DNA from: Candidatus Acetothermia bacterium
GTDB taxonomy: Bacteria; Bipolaricaulota; Bipolaricaulia; RBG-16-55-9; DRXL01
Length of the DNA stretch: 23,018 nucleotides
Direction: 5' to 3'
NCBI GenBank assembly: GCA_028275205.1
Contig: JAPWVB010000007.1
Location: 1-23,018 of the forward strand
Position numbers and translations under genes: made by a program. Below the pieces are notes generated by a model, which was not told the DNA's origin, searched no databases, and was given only the letters and a program-made list of their open reading frames with translations. Positions within the stretch are counted from its first letter, which is position 1. Every line of letters begins with the position of its first letter. Of this stretch, positions 1-7,074 are shown piece after piece.

Positions 1-79
1 CTACCTCTCCCCCGGCCCCTCCCCGACACGGGGAGGGGAGTCCCCCCTTCCCGCTCCGGGAAGGGGGCCAGGGGGTTAG
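1..79. repeat. Dispersed GC-rich double-hairpin repeat
   Basis: Two adjacent perfect hairpins occur here: 10-base arms at 16-25 and 29-38 around a 3-base loop, and 11-base arms at 43-53 and 57-67 around a 3-base loop, followed by a GGGGGTTAGG tail. The composition (pyrimidine-rich arm, purine-rich arm, GTTAGG tail) matches the element that sits inside the regulator gene at about 2865-2968. I read it as a member of a dispersed palindromic family. No protein gene is supported in bases 1-181. Confidence 0.7.
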
Positions 80-117
80 GTCAGCGGATTCATCCGCCGG
101 CGGGATTTCTACAAAGC

Positions 118-164
118 CAAAAAATAAAGAAGAGCCGAGGGCCCCGAGGGCGCCTCAGCTCTTC
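118..164 (-). terminator. Rho-independent terminator of the cupredoxin/CHRD operon
   Basis: The arms GAAGAGC (129-135) and GCTCTTC (158-164) are extended by GAGG (137-140) and CCTC (153-156), with one mismatch between them. Read on the minus strand the stem is followed by a T-rich run (complement of 119-128). It lies just past the stop codon at 182, where the three-gene minus-strand unit should end. Confidence 0.85.
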
Positions 165-181
165 AGTTGGAGCTGGGGGCT

Positions 182-718
182 TTAGAGTGGGTTGATCTGT
201 CCCCGGATCTCGCCGGTGGCGTTAGTTCCTGTGTGAATGTTCACGTAGAGTCCGCCAGCCAACAACGCGGGGACAAGAGGAGCGGGAACGGTCCACGTGC
301 CCGTCAAGTGGCCACTATTGCCCGCAGGGCAAGCGCCCAGCAGGGCCGGCGGGGGAGCGCCACAGATGGTCTGGACGACCGGCCCGGCAGCTCCTGCTGC
401 CCCGTTGTGAAAGTGAGCCGCCGTAGCCGCGCCGCTGAGCCCCCTATACGCAACGGTGAAGCTCAGGGTATTGGTGGCCGGGTCGAAGACGAAGACACCT
501 GCCCCGATAACCGTGGTCGTCACCATTGGGGATGGCACCTCCTGGGTGGTCGTGAGGGTAGCTGTCAAGACCACCAGGTTGGCCGGCTGCTGCGTGGGAG
601 TTGGGGGCTGCGGAGGCTGGGGCGGCTGCGGCTGGCCATATTGGCTGAAACCATAGGCGGCCAACACCACCAGCAGCCCCGCGATGATAAGCCCCATCCA
701 CTGCGTTCTCTTCTTCAT
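182..718 (-). CDS. Exported CHRD-domain protein
   Basis: This 178-residue protein has an N-terminal signal or membrane anchor (about residues 8-25), a proline/glutamine-rich spacer (28-45) and one CHRD domain (about 47-178). Family hallmarks are visible: EVPSP near the start, GLSGAATAAHFHNGAAG in the middle, and a LYVNIHTGTNATGEIRGQI ending. CHRD domains are extracytoplasmic beta folds related to repeats in chordin; their bacterial role is not established. The start has an AGGAGGTG site 7 bases upstream on the minus strand. It is the last gene of a minus-strand set with two cupredoxins, 22 bases after the previous stop, and a strong terminator follows. I infer cell-envelope location, perhaps with a metal or redox role by association. 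Confidence 0.85.
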   Translation of the reverse strand: MKKRTQWMGLIIAGLLVVLAAYGFSQYGQPQPPQPPQPPTPTQQPANLVVLTATLTTTQEVPSPMVTTTVIGAGVFVFDPATNTLSFTVAYRGLSGAATAAHFHNGAAGAAGPVVQTICGAPPPALLGACPAGNSGHLTGTWTVPAPLVPALLAGGLYVNIHTGTNATGEIRGQINPL

Positions 719-740
719 GCAGATTCACCTCCTTTCTGTG

Positions 741-1115
741 TTAGGGCTTGACGATCAGCTCGCCCTTCATGCCCAGCTCTTCGTGGCCGGGGACTTGACA
801 GTAGACTTCATACGTCCCTGGAGCCAGGTCGAGCTCGAGAGTGCGAGTCCGCCCCGCTGGGAACGGGTCTATCTCCTCTTCGAGACCGGGGCCTTCCACT
901 TCAAAGCCGTGATCTACTGTCCCTTCGTTCTTGACGACAAAGCGTACCTTGCCGGCCTTGACCGTCAGCCGCGCCGGGATGATCTGCCACTCCTTCAGCA
1001 CGACCGAGACCTCCTGGACAGCAGGCCCATAGGGCTGCTGCCCCTTGAAGAGATCGCAGCCGCTGAGCACGATGACGGCCAATACCGCGACCACGCTGAC
1101 AAGACTCTTGCTCAT
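741..1115 (-). CDS. Cupredoxin-type (blue copper) lipoprotein
   Basis: This 124-residue protein begins with a lipoprotein signal: a hydrophobic stretch at residues 6-17 and a lipobox ending LSGC (Cys20), which predicts a lipid-anchored extracytoplasmic protein. The rest is one cupredoxin fold. A type 1 copper site can be read: His in the VDHGF motif, then Cys and His in YCQVPGH, and Met in ELGMKG. This is the usual His-Cys-His-Met order, so electron transfer or copper carriage is likely. It lies 16 bases downstream of the double-cupredoxin gene and 22 bases upstream of the CHRD gene, so the three are probably cotranscribed. The redox partner cannot be told from the sequence. Confidence 0.88.
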   Translation of the reverse strand: MSKSLVSVVAVLAVIVLSGCDLFKGQQPYGPAVQEVSVVLKEWQIIPARLTVKAGKVRFVVKNEGTVDHGFEVEGPGLEEEIDPFPAGRTRTLELDLAPGTYEVYCQVPGHEELGMKGELIVKP

Positions 1116-1131
1116 GGGCTTCAGCTCCTTT

Positions 1132-1779
1132 CTACTCTTTGACGACGAGCTTGGTCACGATGTTGTGTCCGTGCGGCCTATGAGTGATGAAGAACGTCCC
1201 GGCCTTGTCGGGCGTGAACTCCACGGTCGTCAGCTTCCCCGGCTCCACCGCGAAGGGCTTGACGCCAAAGACGGGATTCTTGCCGTCTTCATCGCTGCTG
1301 ATGACCACCGAAGGATGCACCCCGTCCAAAGCGATGTTGAAGAGCCGCACGGTGATGCCCTTGCTCACGGTGATCACTTCTGGGAAGGTCTTGCTCTGCG
1401 CAAGACTATGAATGAGCGCGACCTCTTGCGGCTCGACGACGATGACCATCCCCGTCATGGACGGGTGGATATTACACCGATAGGGGAACTGCCCTGCGGT
1501 CGTGAACGTATGTTGGAACGTATCTCCAGAGTTGAGTGTTCCCGAATCAAACGCTTTCGGGCTGCTGGTGCTGGTCACGGTATGCGGGGCGTTGCCGTTG
1601 TTGGTCCAACGCACGGTCGTGCCCACGGGAACGGTGATCGTCTTGGGAGTGAACGCGAAGTCGACAATACTGACGGAAACGACATTCCCTTGACCGAAGA
1701 GATCACCGTTCTTGCCCAACCCCAGCGCAAGCCCGACGACGACTATCGTGAACGCTGTGAATTTCATCACTCTGCTCAT
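1132..1779 (-). CDS. Exported protein with two cupredoxin domains
   Basis: This 215-residue protein has a signal sequence (about residues 6-30) and two cupredoxin-like domains. Domain 1 (about 33-115) is plastocyanin-like with a complete copper site: His in APHTV, then Cys, His and Met in YRCNIHPSMTGM. Domain 2 (about 120-215) keeps the fold pattern, including a GVHPSVV histidine and the ITHRPHGHNIV segment, but has Thr where the copper-binding Cys should be. It is therefore either copper-free or binds metal through histidines. The start at 1779 has an AGGAGG site 8 bases upstream; a second Met at codon 5 is less well placed. It is the first gene of the minus-strand cupredoxin/CHRD unit. Confidence 0.88.
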   Translation of the reverse strand: MSRVMKFTAFTIVVVGLALGLGKNGDLFGQGNVVSVSIVDFAFTPKTITVPVGTTVRWTNNGNAPHTVTSTSSPKAFDSGTLNSGDTFQHTFTTAGQFPYRCNIHPSMTGMVIVVEPQEVALIHSLAQSKTFPEVITVSKGITVRLFNIALDGVHPSVVISSDEDGKNPVFGVKPFAVEPGKLTTVEFTPDKAGTFFITHRPHGHNIVTKLVVKE

Positions 1780-1817
1780 GGTGTGTACCTCCTTTGAGAT
1801 CTGACTTATCCAGATGG

Positions 1818-1836
1818 AAGCCCCTTGAAGGGGCTT
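1818..1836. other. Perfect 9-bp inverted repeat upstream of the cupredoxin operon
   Basis: AAGCCCCTT and AAGGGGCTT flank a single central G between the secreted helical gene (ends 1886) and the double-cupredoxin start (1779). No clear T run follows on either strand, so a terminator is not convincing. The site could be an operator for the cupredoxin unit or an mRNA hairpin. Confidence 0.5.
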
Positions 1837-1885
1837 GCACTTGCTGTAGATCTTATGGGTGCCGTCTCACCTCCTCTTGGGCATT

Positions 1886-2431
1886 TCAGCGTCGTTTCTT
1901 GAGGTACTCTTGGATGGCGCGAGCTCCACCGATGGAGAGCGGGTCGTCGGCGCAGCCCAGAGCAGCTTTCAGGAATCCCAAGCCCAATTGCACCTGGGCG
2001 CGAATCTGCGCGATGTTGTTGCTCGCGCGCCCACTGACGATCCGCTCGTCAGCAGCGCTGAGAAAGACAGTTAAGTGATTGCCCGCTGCCTCCAAGTCCA
2101 TAGCAAATTCGGACTGCTTGAGGCGCTCGACAAGATCTTTGGCGAGAGGGACCGCCCCAGCAGTAGCCGTCTGGGCGCCATACTTGGGATCGTACCGCGG
2201 GGATGAGGGGCCCTCTAAGAGATTGATGGCGCTCTGGGCGTGCCACTGCGCGTCCCGAACCGTCAACGCAAAGAACGCAAACGATGCATGCTGCAACGCA
2301 AGCTGTATCAGCTCGACCGTCTGATTCGCGAGGGGGAGCAACTCCGCCACTGCCGACGACTGCGAAAAGCTCCCTATCCCAAGAACACACAACAGTAAAG
2401 CGCAAGCAAGAAGAGATCGGACTGCCCTCAC
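1886..2431 (-). CDS. Secreted helical protein of unknown function
   Basis: I place the start at the GTG at 2431 because GAGGTGA, a strong ribosome site, lies 8 bases upstream. An in-frame GTG at 2443 would put that site inside the gene. The 181-residue product starts with a signal peptide ending near the FSQSSA segment and is otherwise predicted helical, with many Ala, Leu and Gln. A segment resembling HAQSAINLLEG (about residues 67-77) recurs, as far as I remember, in uncharacterised exported proteins with histidine-containing helices. I do not recognise a catalytic motif. It lies upstream of the cupredoxin set and downstream of the membrane regulator, on the same strand. Function unknown. 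Confidence 0.75.
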   Translation of the reverse strand: MRAVRSLLACALLLCVLGIGSFSQSSAVAELLPLANQTVELIQLALQHASFAFFALTVRDAQWHAQSAINLLEGPSSPRYDPKYGAQTATAGAVPLAKDLVERLKQSEFAMDLEAAGNHLTVFLSAADERIVSGRASNNIAQIRAQVQLGLGFLKAALGCADDPLSIGGARAIQEYLKKRR

Positions 2432-2479
2432 CTGAAGAGTCACCTCAAGGGGTAGTGTAGCAGCAGCCCCTCAGCCAAG

Positions 2480-2525
2480 AGAATAGAAGGCCGGTGCCGG
2501 CGCGATGCCCCGCCGGTACCGGGCG
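2480..2525 (-). other. GC-rich imperfect hairpins after the regulator gene
   Basis: The interval between the regulator stop (2558) and the next gene contains two overlapping GC-rich inverted repeats (GGCCGGTGCCGGC, and CGCCGGTACCGGGCG around 2511-2525). They could form a terminator-like stem for the regulator, but the T run is poor. Confidence 0.35.
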
Positions 2526-2557
2526 GGTTCTCTCAAGGTCAAACGCTGATCAGAACG

Positions 2558-3550
2558 CTAAGACGGGGGCACGAACTTGTACCCAAACCCACGCACGGTG
2601 AGAATGATCTGGGGGTTTTGGGGGTCGCGCTCGATCTTCTGCCGCACAAGATAGATATATTTCTTGACGTCTTCGCTCGAGACGAACTTCTCTGTGGCCC
2701 ACGCCCGCTCGATGATCTCCTGCGCGGAGAAGACCCGCCCCGGCTCCGCAGCCAAGAGCCTGAGGAGCGCATACTCCCGCGGGGTCAACGGGAGCACCGT
2801 GCCGTTGAGGCGAACCTCCTTGGCGTGATCGTCAATGACGAGCTGCCCGAAGGAGAGCGTCCGGGACCTCTCCCCCGACCCCTCTACCTCACCCTGGCCC
2901 TCTCCGCTTGCGGAGAGGGTTAGGGTGAGGTCTCCCCTCTCCGTATCGGGGAGGGGTCTTCCCTTCACCCACCACGGCCACGACAAATACGCTACCCCGC
3001 CCATCACCAGAGCAAACCCCACCGCCCACAGCAGCACCATCTGATACAGACCCCAGATCGCCTCGTGCAACGGCGTCAGCGAGATTCCCAGCCGCACATA
3101 GCTAGTAGATTCGTCTGTCCGCCCAGGCTCGATGGCTCGCCAGATATCTAAATATTCGCGCCCGCCCTCGAGGCGCTTGCGCTCCGTGTGACGGGCGGGC
3201 ACCGCCCCCTCCGGCAAGGCCAGCACCCGCTCCACCGGCGCATCCCCCAGATGCTGATGCTGCGCGATCAGCTCGCCGTCGAGGACGATCTGGGCGTAGA
3301 TCACCGGGTCCATGACGACGAACTCGTCCACCATCGTGTTGAAGACGGAGCGAAGCCGGGAAGGATCTTCGATAGTACGCAGCTGGAGCCAGACTTGATC
3401 GGCGAAATTCCGCGCCAGCCACTCGCTGCGCTGGAGAAATTCGCGCTCGTACTCTTGCGCTATGCGGGAGCTGAACCAGAGCGCCCCAAGCACGCTCACG
3501 CCCAGGGCAACCCCCAGGACGATCGCTGTGAAGGCCCGCCGCGAACTCAT
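2558..3550 (-). CDS. Membrane-anchored sensor with C-terminal OmpR-type winged-helix domain
   Basis: From the ATG at 3550 this is a 330-residue protein; a TTG start at 3586 would add 12 residues. In order: a membrane segment (about residues 6-24), an extracytoplasmic region of about 140 residues like a histidine-kinase sensor domain, a second membrane segment (about 166-186), a low-complexity linker, and an OmpR/PhoB-type DNA-binding domain (about 236-330) with LTPREYALLRLLA, GRVFSAQEII, SSEDVKKYIYLVRQKIE and VRGFGYKF. No kinase or receiver domain is present. It probably senses an external signal and acts on promoters from the membrane. ToxR/CadC proteins have the reverse order (DNA-binding domain first). 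The linker is encoded by a dispersed repeat. Confidence 0.82.
   Translation of the reverse strand: MSSRRAFTAIVLGVALGVSVLGALWFSSRIAQEYEREFLQRSEWLARNFADQVWLQLRTIEDPSRLRSVFNTMVDEFVVMDPVIYAQIVLDGELIAQHQHLGDAPVERVLALPEGAVPARHTERKRLEGGREYLDIWRAIEPGRTDESTSYVRLGISLTPLHEAIWGLYQMVLLWAVGFALVMGGVAYLSWPWWVKGRPLPDTERGDLTLTLSASGEGQGEVEGSGERSRTLSFGQLVIDDHAKEVRLNGTVLPLTPREYALLRLLAAEPGRVFSAQEIIERAWATEKFVSSEDVKKYIYLVRQKIERDPQNPQIILTVRGFGYKFVPPS
2865..2968. repeat. Dispersed palindromic repeat inserted in frame in the regulator gene
   Basis: A long stem is formed by CCTCACCCT (2887-2895) with AGGGTGAGG (2922-2930), and inside it CCCTCTCCG (2898-2906) with CGGAGAGGG (2911-2919). A second hairpin has 10-base arms at 2934-2943 and 2947-2956. 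The same kind of element opens the window at 1-79. On the minus strand it is read through as a Gly/Ser/Glu/Leu-rich linker (containing LTLTLSASGEGQGEVEGSGE) between the second membrane segment and the DNA-binding domain. Confidence 0.8.
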
Positions 3551-3573
3551 ATCTTGAATCTTAAGCCAGGGGC

Positions 3574-3602
3574 TTTCGCGCGTCAACCGGGTCTGCTATA
3601 AT
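3574..3602 (+). promoter_or_regulatory. Promoter of tRNA-Ser(UGA)
   Basis: A perfect -10 box TATAAT lies at 3597-3602, ten bases before the tRNA. The best -35 candidate at 17-base spacing is TTTCGC (3574-3579), which is weak. It overlaps the 5' end of the divergent regulator gene if the TTG start is used. Confidence 0.65.
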
Positions 3603-3611
3603 AACAAAGCC

Positions 3612-3695
3612 GGAGGGATGGCCGAGCGGACGAAGGCGACGGTCTTGAAAACCGTAGCGCGATGAGCGCCGGGGGTTCGAATCCCTCTCCCTCCG
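3612..3695 (+). tRNA. tRNA-Ser (anticodon UGA)
   Basis: The acceptor arm GGAGGGA (3612-3618) pairs with TCCCTCC (3688-3694) and the discriminator is G3695. The anticodon arm ACGGT-CTTGAAA-ACCGT gives TGA. A long variable arm, as expected for serine, and a TTCGAAT T-loop are present. The CCA tail is not encoded: C3696 is followed by AA and starts the adjacent hairpin repeat with no gap. Confidence 0.95.
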
Positions 3696-3780
3696 CAAGC
3701 TTCGCTTGACATTCATCTTCGCCAGCCGAAGGCTGGCGAAGGCGTACAGTCCAGACGAAGTCTGGCCAGGCGAAGCCTGG
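3696..3780 (+). repeat. RNA-gene-flanking hairpin element, copy A
   Basis: Four hairpins lie in a row: CAAGC-ttc-GCTTG (3696-3708), 11-base arms at 3717-3727 and 3731-3741, CCAGAC-gaa-GTCTGG, and CCAGGC-gaa-GCCTGG (ending 3780). The element begins at the base after the tRNA-Ser discriminator. On the minus strand it encodes the last 22 residues and the stop of the NTPase gene. There is no T run, so it is not a normal terminator. Confidence 0.9.
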
Positions 3781-4240
3781 GGATGTCAAGGAGCTTGGCG
3801 TAGGGCCAGCGCTGCCGCGCTTGTTCCACTAACTCCGGACGCACCACCACCAACGCATAGCGATAGAGTCCCGAATCAACGGCGCTCAACCCCGTTGTCC
3901 AGCCCCGCCCCTCAACCCACTCCAACGGCCCAAGCTCATCAAGAACGAGCAAGTCTGCAGGCACCGCTGAGGCCAATACACTGTTCCCCCACTCCAGCGT
4001 CTCTTCTACAAAAGCCCATTGTTGCCCTCCACTGTGCTGACGATGGGCAAGCGTGCGCACCTCCCCTGTATGTTCGCACCGCGCCTGAAGCGACATTCTC
4101 TCTCCGTTCATGTACTCTCCCAGAGTCACTATCCCCGTTACCCGCCATCCCCGCCGCCGAGCAGCCTCCACACAGCGCCGACAGAATGTGGTCTTGCCGG
4201 CCTCGCGCGGCCCCGTGATGAGCAAAATCCGCCCGTTCAT
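3713..4240 (-). CDS. THEP1-like P-loop NTPase in a transporter operon
   Basis: This 175-residue cytoplasmic protein has a Walker A loop at residues 10-17 (GPREAGKT), an RRxGWRVTGI segment (29-37), and a Walker B-like LLVLDELGPLE (about 97-107). This pattern matches the NTPase_1/THEP1 nucleoside-triphosphatase group; its cellular role in transporter operons is not established. The start at 4240 overlaps the ATPase stop by 4 bases (ATGA), so translation is probably coupled. Residues from about 154 on are encoded by the hairpin element next to tRNA-Ser, so the native C-terminus has been replaced or extended. By context I infer a helper of metal or cofactor uptake or insertion. Confidence 0.8.
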   Translation of the reverse strand: MNGRILLITGPREAGKTTFCRRCVEAARRRGWRVTGIVTLGEYMNGERMSLQARCEHTGEVRTLAHRQHSGGQQWAFVEETLEWGNSVLASAVPADLLVLDELGPLEWVEGRGWTTGLSAVDSGLYRYALVVVRPELVEQARQRWPYAKLLDIPRLRLARLRLDCTPSPAFGWRR

Positions 4241-4992
4241 CGCATGAGAATGAGCGCTCTCCCATCGAGAGCGACGACCTCGACGGGCACCCCATAGACC
4301 GCCGACAGATGCTCTGCCGTCAGCAAAGCTACTGTCGGGCCCGCCAAACATGGCCGCCCCTTGGGCAAGAGCACCGTATAGTCACTCACAGCGGCAGCAA
4401 GGTTGGGATCGTGAGTCGTCAAGAGCACTGTGATCCCTTTGTGAGCTAGCTCTCGAATGACTCTGATAACTCGCGCCTGGTTGCTCAAGTCCAGATGAGC
4501 CGTCGGCTCGTCTAACAGGAGAATCTTGGGACATTGGGCCAGCGCCCGAGCGATGATCACTAACTGACGCTCTCCACCACTAAGGGAGGAGAGGAGACGC
4601 TCGGAGAAGTCGAGCATCCCCAGCTGAGCGAGGACATCTGAGGCGATCTTATGATCTTCGGCCCCAGGGAGCCCCAACGGATGCAGATGCGGCGCTCGCC
4701 CCAACAACACATACTCTTTGACAGAAAGCTCAAAGGGGATGCTCTCGTTCTGCGGGACAAATCCGATCAGTTGGCTCAGCTCGCGCCGCGAATATTCCCC
4801 TTGGAGACGCCTGGCGATCCGCACGGTCCCCGCCTGAGGGTGCAAGGCCCCCAGAATAATACGGAGCAAGGTCGTCTTCCCAGTGCCGTTGGGGCCAAGG
4901 AGCGCCGTCACCCCGTGGGGGATCTCAACGCTGATCCCCTCAAAAACCTGTGCCCCATCATAGCCAAAAAAGACATTCGAGAGAGTGATCAT
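4237..4992 (-). CDS. ABC transporter ATPase, FecE/BtuD type
   Basis: This 251-residue ATPase has all the family motifs: Walker A GPNGTGKTT (about residues 34-42), a Q-loop in GFVPQNE, signature LSGGERQ, Walker B ILLLDEPTAHLD and the switch histidine in LTTHDPN. The start at 4992 overlaps the permease stop by 4 bases (ATGA), and its own stop overlaps the NTPase start in the same way. It energises import by the FecCD-type permease upstream. The substrate class (iron-siderophore, heme, corrinoid, or molybdate/tungstate as in MolBCA) is not settled by sequence. Confidence 0.95.
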   Translation of the reverse strand: MITLSNVFFGYDGAQVFEGISVEIPHGVTALLGPNGTGKTTLLRIILGALHPQAGTVRIARRLQGEYSRRELSQLIGFVPQNESIPFELSVKEYVLLGRAPHLHPLGLPGAEDHKIASDVLAQLGMLDFSERLLSSLSGGERQLVIIARALAQCPKILLLDEPTAHLDLSNQARVIRVIRELAHKGITVLLTTHDPNLAAAVSDYTVLLPKGRPCLAGPTVALLTAEHLSAVYGVPVEVVALDGRALILMR

Positions 4993-5975
4993 AGCTTGTG
5001 CATCATCAAGAAGGCAAAGCCTGTAGCCCCAAAGAACGAAGTGAGAATACCTAAGGGGATCTCCCCGGCGATGAGCGACCGAGCCACGGTATCGCAGCCC
5101 ACCGTAAAGAGCGCCCCAAGCAGGAGCGACGCTGGCAACGCCCGGTGAGCCTCTGCGCCCGTCAGGCGCCGCGCCACATGCGGAGTGATCAGACCGATCC
5201 ATCCCACAAGCCCCGCCGCCGAGATCACCGCAGCGGCGGCAGCGACCGCCGCGGTGAGCAGCGCGGCCCGCTCCCGAACGGGAGCCGCTCCCAGGGAGAA
5301 CGCCGTCTCGTCCTCCAAAGAGAGCACATTCAAGCGCCACCGCATCAGAAGGCAGATCACCAGAGCGGGCACAACAAACGGCATCACATAGAGTACATCA
5401 TCCCAGCTGATCCCCCAGAGCCCTCCCAATAGCCAGAAGGTGATCTCCGGGAGCTGGCGCAACGGATCAGCCAGATACTTGAGCAGCCCCACCCCGGTGG
5501 CAAAGAGCGCGGACACGGCGATGCCCGAGAGAATCAGCCGCAGATGCCACTCCCCATAGCGCACATGACGCGCTAACAGAAACGAACACCCTAGACCAAC
5601 CAAGGCAAAGACCGTCGCCAACGCTTCGATGACGAGCGGAAAGCTCGAGAGAAAGAGAATACTGAAGGCCGCCCCAAACGCCGCCCCCTGCGAGACCCCT
5701 AAAAACCCTGGCTCAACGAGCGGGTTGCGAAAGATCATCTGGAGGACCAAGCCAGCACCAGCCAAGGCCATCCCCAAAGCCGCCCCCATCAGCACGCGCG
5801 GCAGGCGCAACCCAAACAGCACCTGCCGTGCTAGCTCATCCTCATACAGTAACGTTGGAGAGAGAAAGTACGGCCGCGGATACCGCCCGATAAAGAGCGC
5901 CACTAACATCCCGGCTACTACGGCTATCCCCAACGAGATCCAAAAGCGGCTCCCCCACCGCGCTGCCGGTGCCAT
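4989..5975 (-). CDS. FecCD-family ABC transporter permease
   Basis: This 328-residue integral membrane protein has about nine or ten hydrophobic helices. Family landmarks are LFGLRLPRVLMGAALGMALAG near the N-terminus, NPLVEPGFLGVSQGAAFGA, and the GLVGWIGLITPHVARRLTG loop that contacts the ATPase, followed by a GEIPLGILTSFFGATGFAFLM ending (BtuC/FecD pattern). I use the ATG at 5975, 4 bases after the binding-protein stop; an upstream in-frame start at 6035 would overlap the previous gene. It is the membrane channel for the substrate captured by the binding protein. Confidence 0.93.
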   Translation of the reverse strand: MAPAARWGSRFWISLGIAVVAGMLVALFIGRYPRPYFLSPTLLYEDELARQVLFGLRLPRVLMGAALGMALAGAGLVLQMIFRNPLVEPGFLGVSQGAAFGAAFSILFLSSFPLVIEALATVFALVGLGCSFLLARHVRYGEWHLRLILSGIAVSALFATGVGLLKYLADPLRQLPEITFWLLGGLWGISWDDVLYVMPFVVPALVICLLMRWRLNVLSLEDETAFSLGAAPVRERAALLTAAVAAAAAVISAAGLVGWIGLITPHVARRLTGAEAHRALPASLLLGALFTVGCDTVARSLIAGEIPLGILTSFFGATGFAFLMMHKL

Positions 5976-5979
5976 AATC

Positions 5980-7074
5980 TTACGGAAAATCCCCTGTGAT
6001 CCTGGGCAGGATCTGCGCTTGGATCGTCTCCGCACTCAAGGCGTACAGCGCGAAGAACGCCTGCACCTCCCGGATCATATCAAGATCGGCAAAGAGCCGA
6101 GGATGAATCTTCGTAGCGAGCCAGCTCAGCCCCAACACCCACCGGGGATCGGGCTGATCCCAGCTATAGAAGTCCCCTGGGAACCCAAAGATCTGATTGC
6201 CTTTGACCGCTTTGAGGGAGGCCCACCAGGGATCTTGGTGCAGTCTCGCTGCGGTAGCTCGCGAATCCCCAGCGTAATTGATAATAAAGATAATATCGGG
6301 GTTCCACGCCGCGATCTGTTCGAACGTGATAATCGTCCACCCACCCGGCTGGGCAGCAGCCTTCCACACGGGGTTCCCGCCAGCGCGCTCGACCAGCTGG
6401 GTCTGAATCCAACTCGAAGGCGCTACCGCGAAGGCAATTGTGCCCCCTTTCTCGCTATATTGGAGCATAAGCACTCTCGGTCGGTCTGGCCCCGCCACCC
6501 CTTGGATACGCCGGGCGATGCGCTCCAGGCGCTCCGCGTAGAACGCTTGCAGCTCTGTGACTCGCGCGGGATTGCCAAGGATCTGCCCCAGTATGCGCAG
6601 ATCGTTTGGGTATCGCTCTATCGTCTCCAGCTCGACGTAGACCACGGGGATGCCTAAACGCTCGACGGACGGGCCAAGCTTCGTCGCTTCCAAGGCTCTC
6701 AGCAAGACGGCATCAGGCTTGGTCGCAGCGATCTGCTCCGGGCCCACCTGAGATTCAAGAAGAGCTTTAGTCTGGCGGAACGTAGGATCGATCAAGGTGA
6801 GCCAATCCAAGCTAAACTGTGCTCCGCCGGCGATGGCTGTCACCTTCTGGCGCGCCTCGGCAGAGAAGAGATACACAGCGTCGGTGAGCATGAACGAGCC
6901 CTTGCCCGCGAGCGTGAGACGCTCCGGGGGCTTTTCAAAGCGCACCACACGTCCGAGGGCATCGGTGATCTCCATAGCGCCTTGAGAGAGACCGACGACG
7001 GCAAGAGCGACAGTGAGCAACGATCCTAGAAAAACTCTAGGGACAAAGCAGAGTACTGCATAGGGCAGGCTCAT
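5980..7074 (-). CDS. Periplasmic binding protein of the FecCD-type importer
   Basis: This 364-residue exported protein has a signal peptide (about residues 1-32, no lipobox Cys) and a PF01497-type binding fold starting with ITDALGRVVRFEKPPERL. The C-terminal half has FYSWDQPDPRWVLGLSWLA, a segment I associate with MolA-like and other metal-oxoanion or metal-chelate binding proteins; this hints at, but does not prove, molybdate/tungstate rather than siderophore. The ATG at 7074 has AGGAGG (complement of 7081-7086) 6 bases upstream, and that site can pair with a complementary run in the leader. It is the first gene of a four-gene operon (binding protein, permease, ATPase, NTPase). Confidence 0.9.
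   Translation of the reverse strand: MSLPYAVLCFVPRVFLGSLLTVALAVVGLSQGAMEITDALGRVVRFEKPPERLTLAGKGSFMLTDAVYLFSAEARQKVTAIAGGAQFSLDWLTLIDPTFRQTKALLESQVGPEQIAATKPDAVLLRALEATKLGPSVERLGIPVVYVELETIERYPNDLRILGQILGNPARVTELQAFYAERLERIARRIQGVAGPDRPRVLMLQYSEKGGTIAFAVAPSSWIQTQLVERAGGNPVWKAAAQPGGWTIITFEQIAAWNPDIIFIINYAGDSRATAARLHQDPWWASLKAVKGNQIFGFPGDFYSWDQPDPRWVLGLSWLATKIHPRLFADLDMIREVQAFFALYALSAETIQAQILPRITGDFP

Noticed and set aside
167..751. Long plus-strand frame over the CHRD gene
   Set aside because: Antisense shadow; the minus-strand frame has a signal peptide, CHRD motifs, a ribosome site and a terminator.
3696..3780. Element copies as rho-independent terminators
   Set aside because: No T runs follow the hairpins, and copies B and D lie upstream of the tRNA within the transcript.
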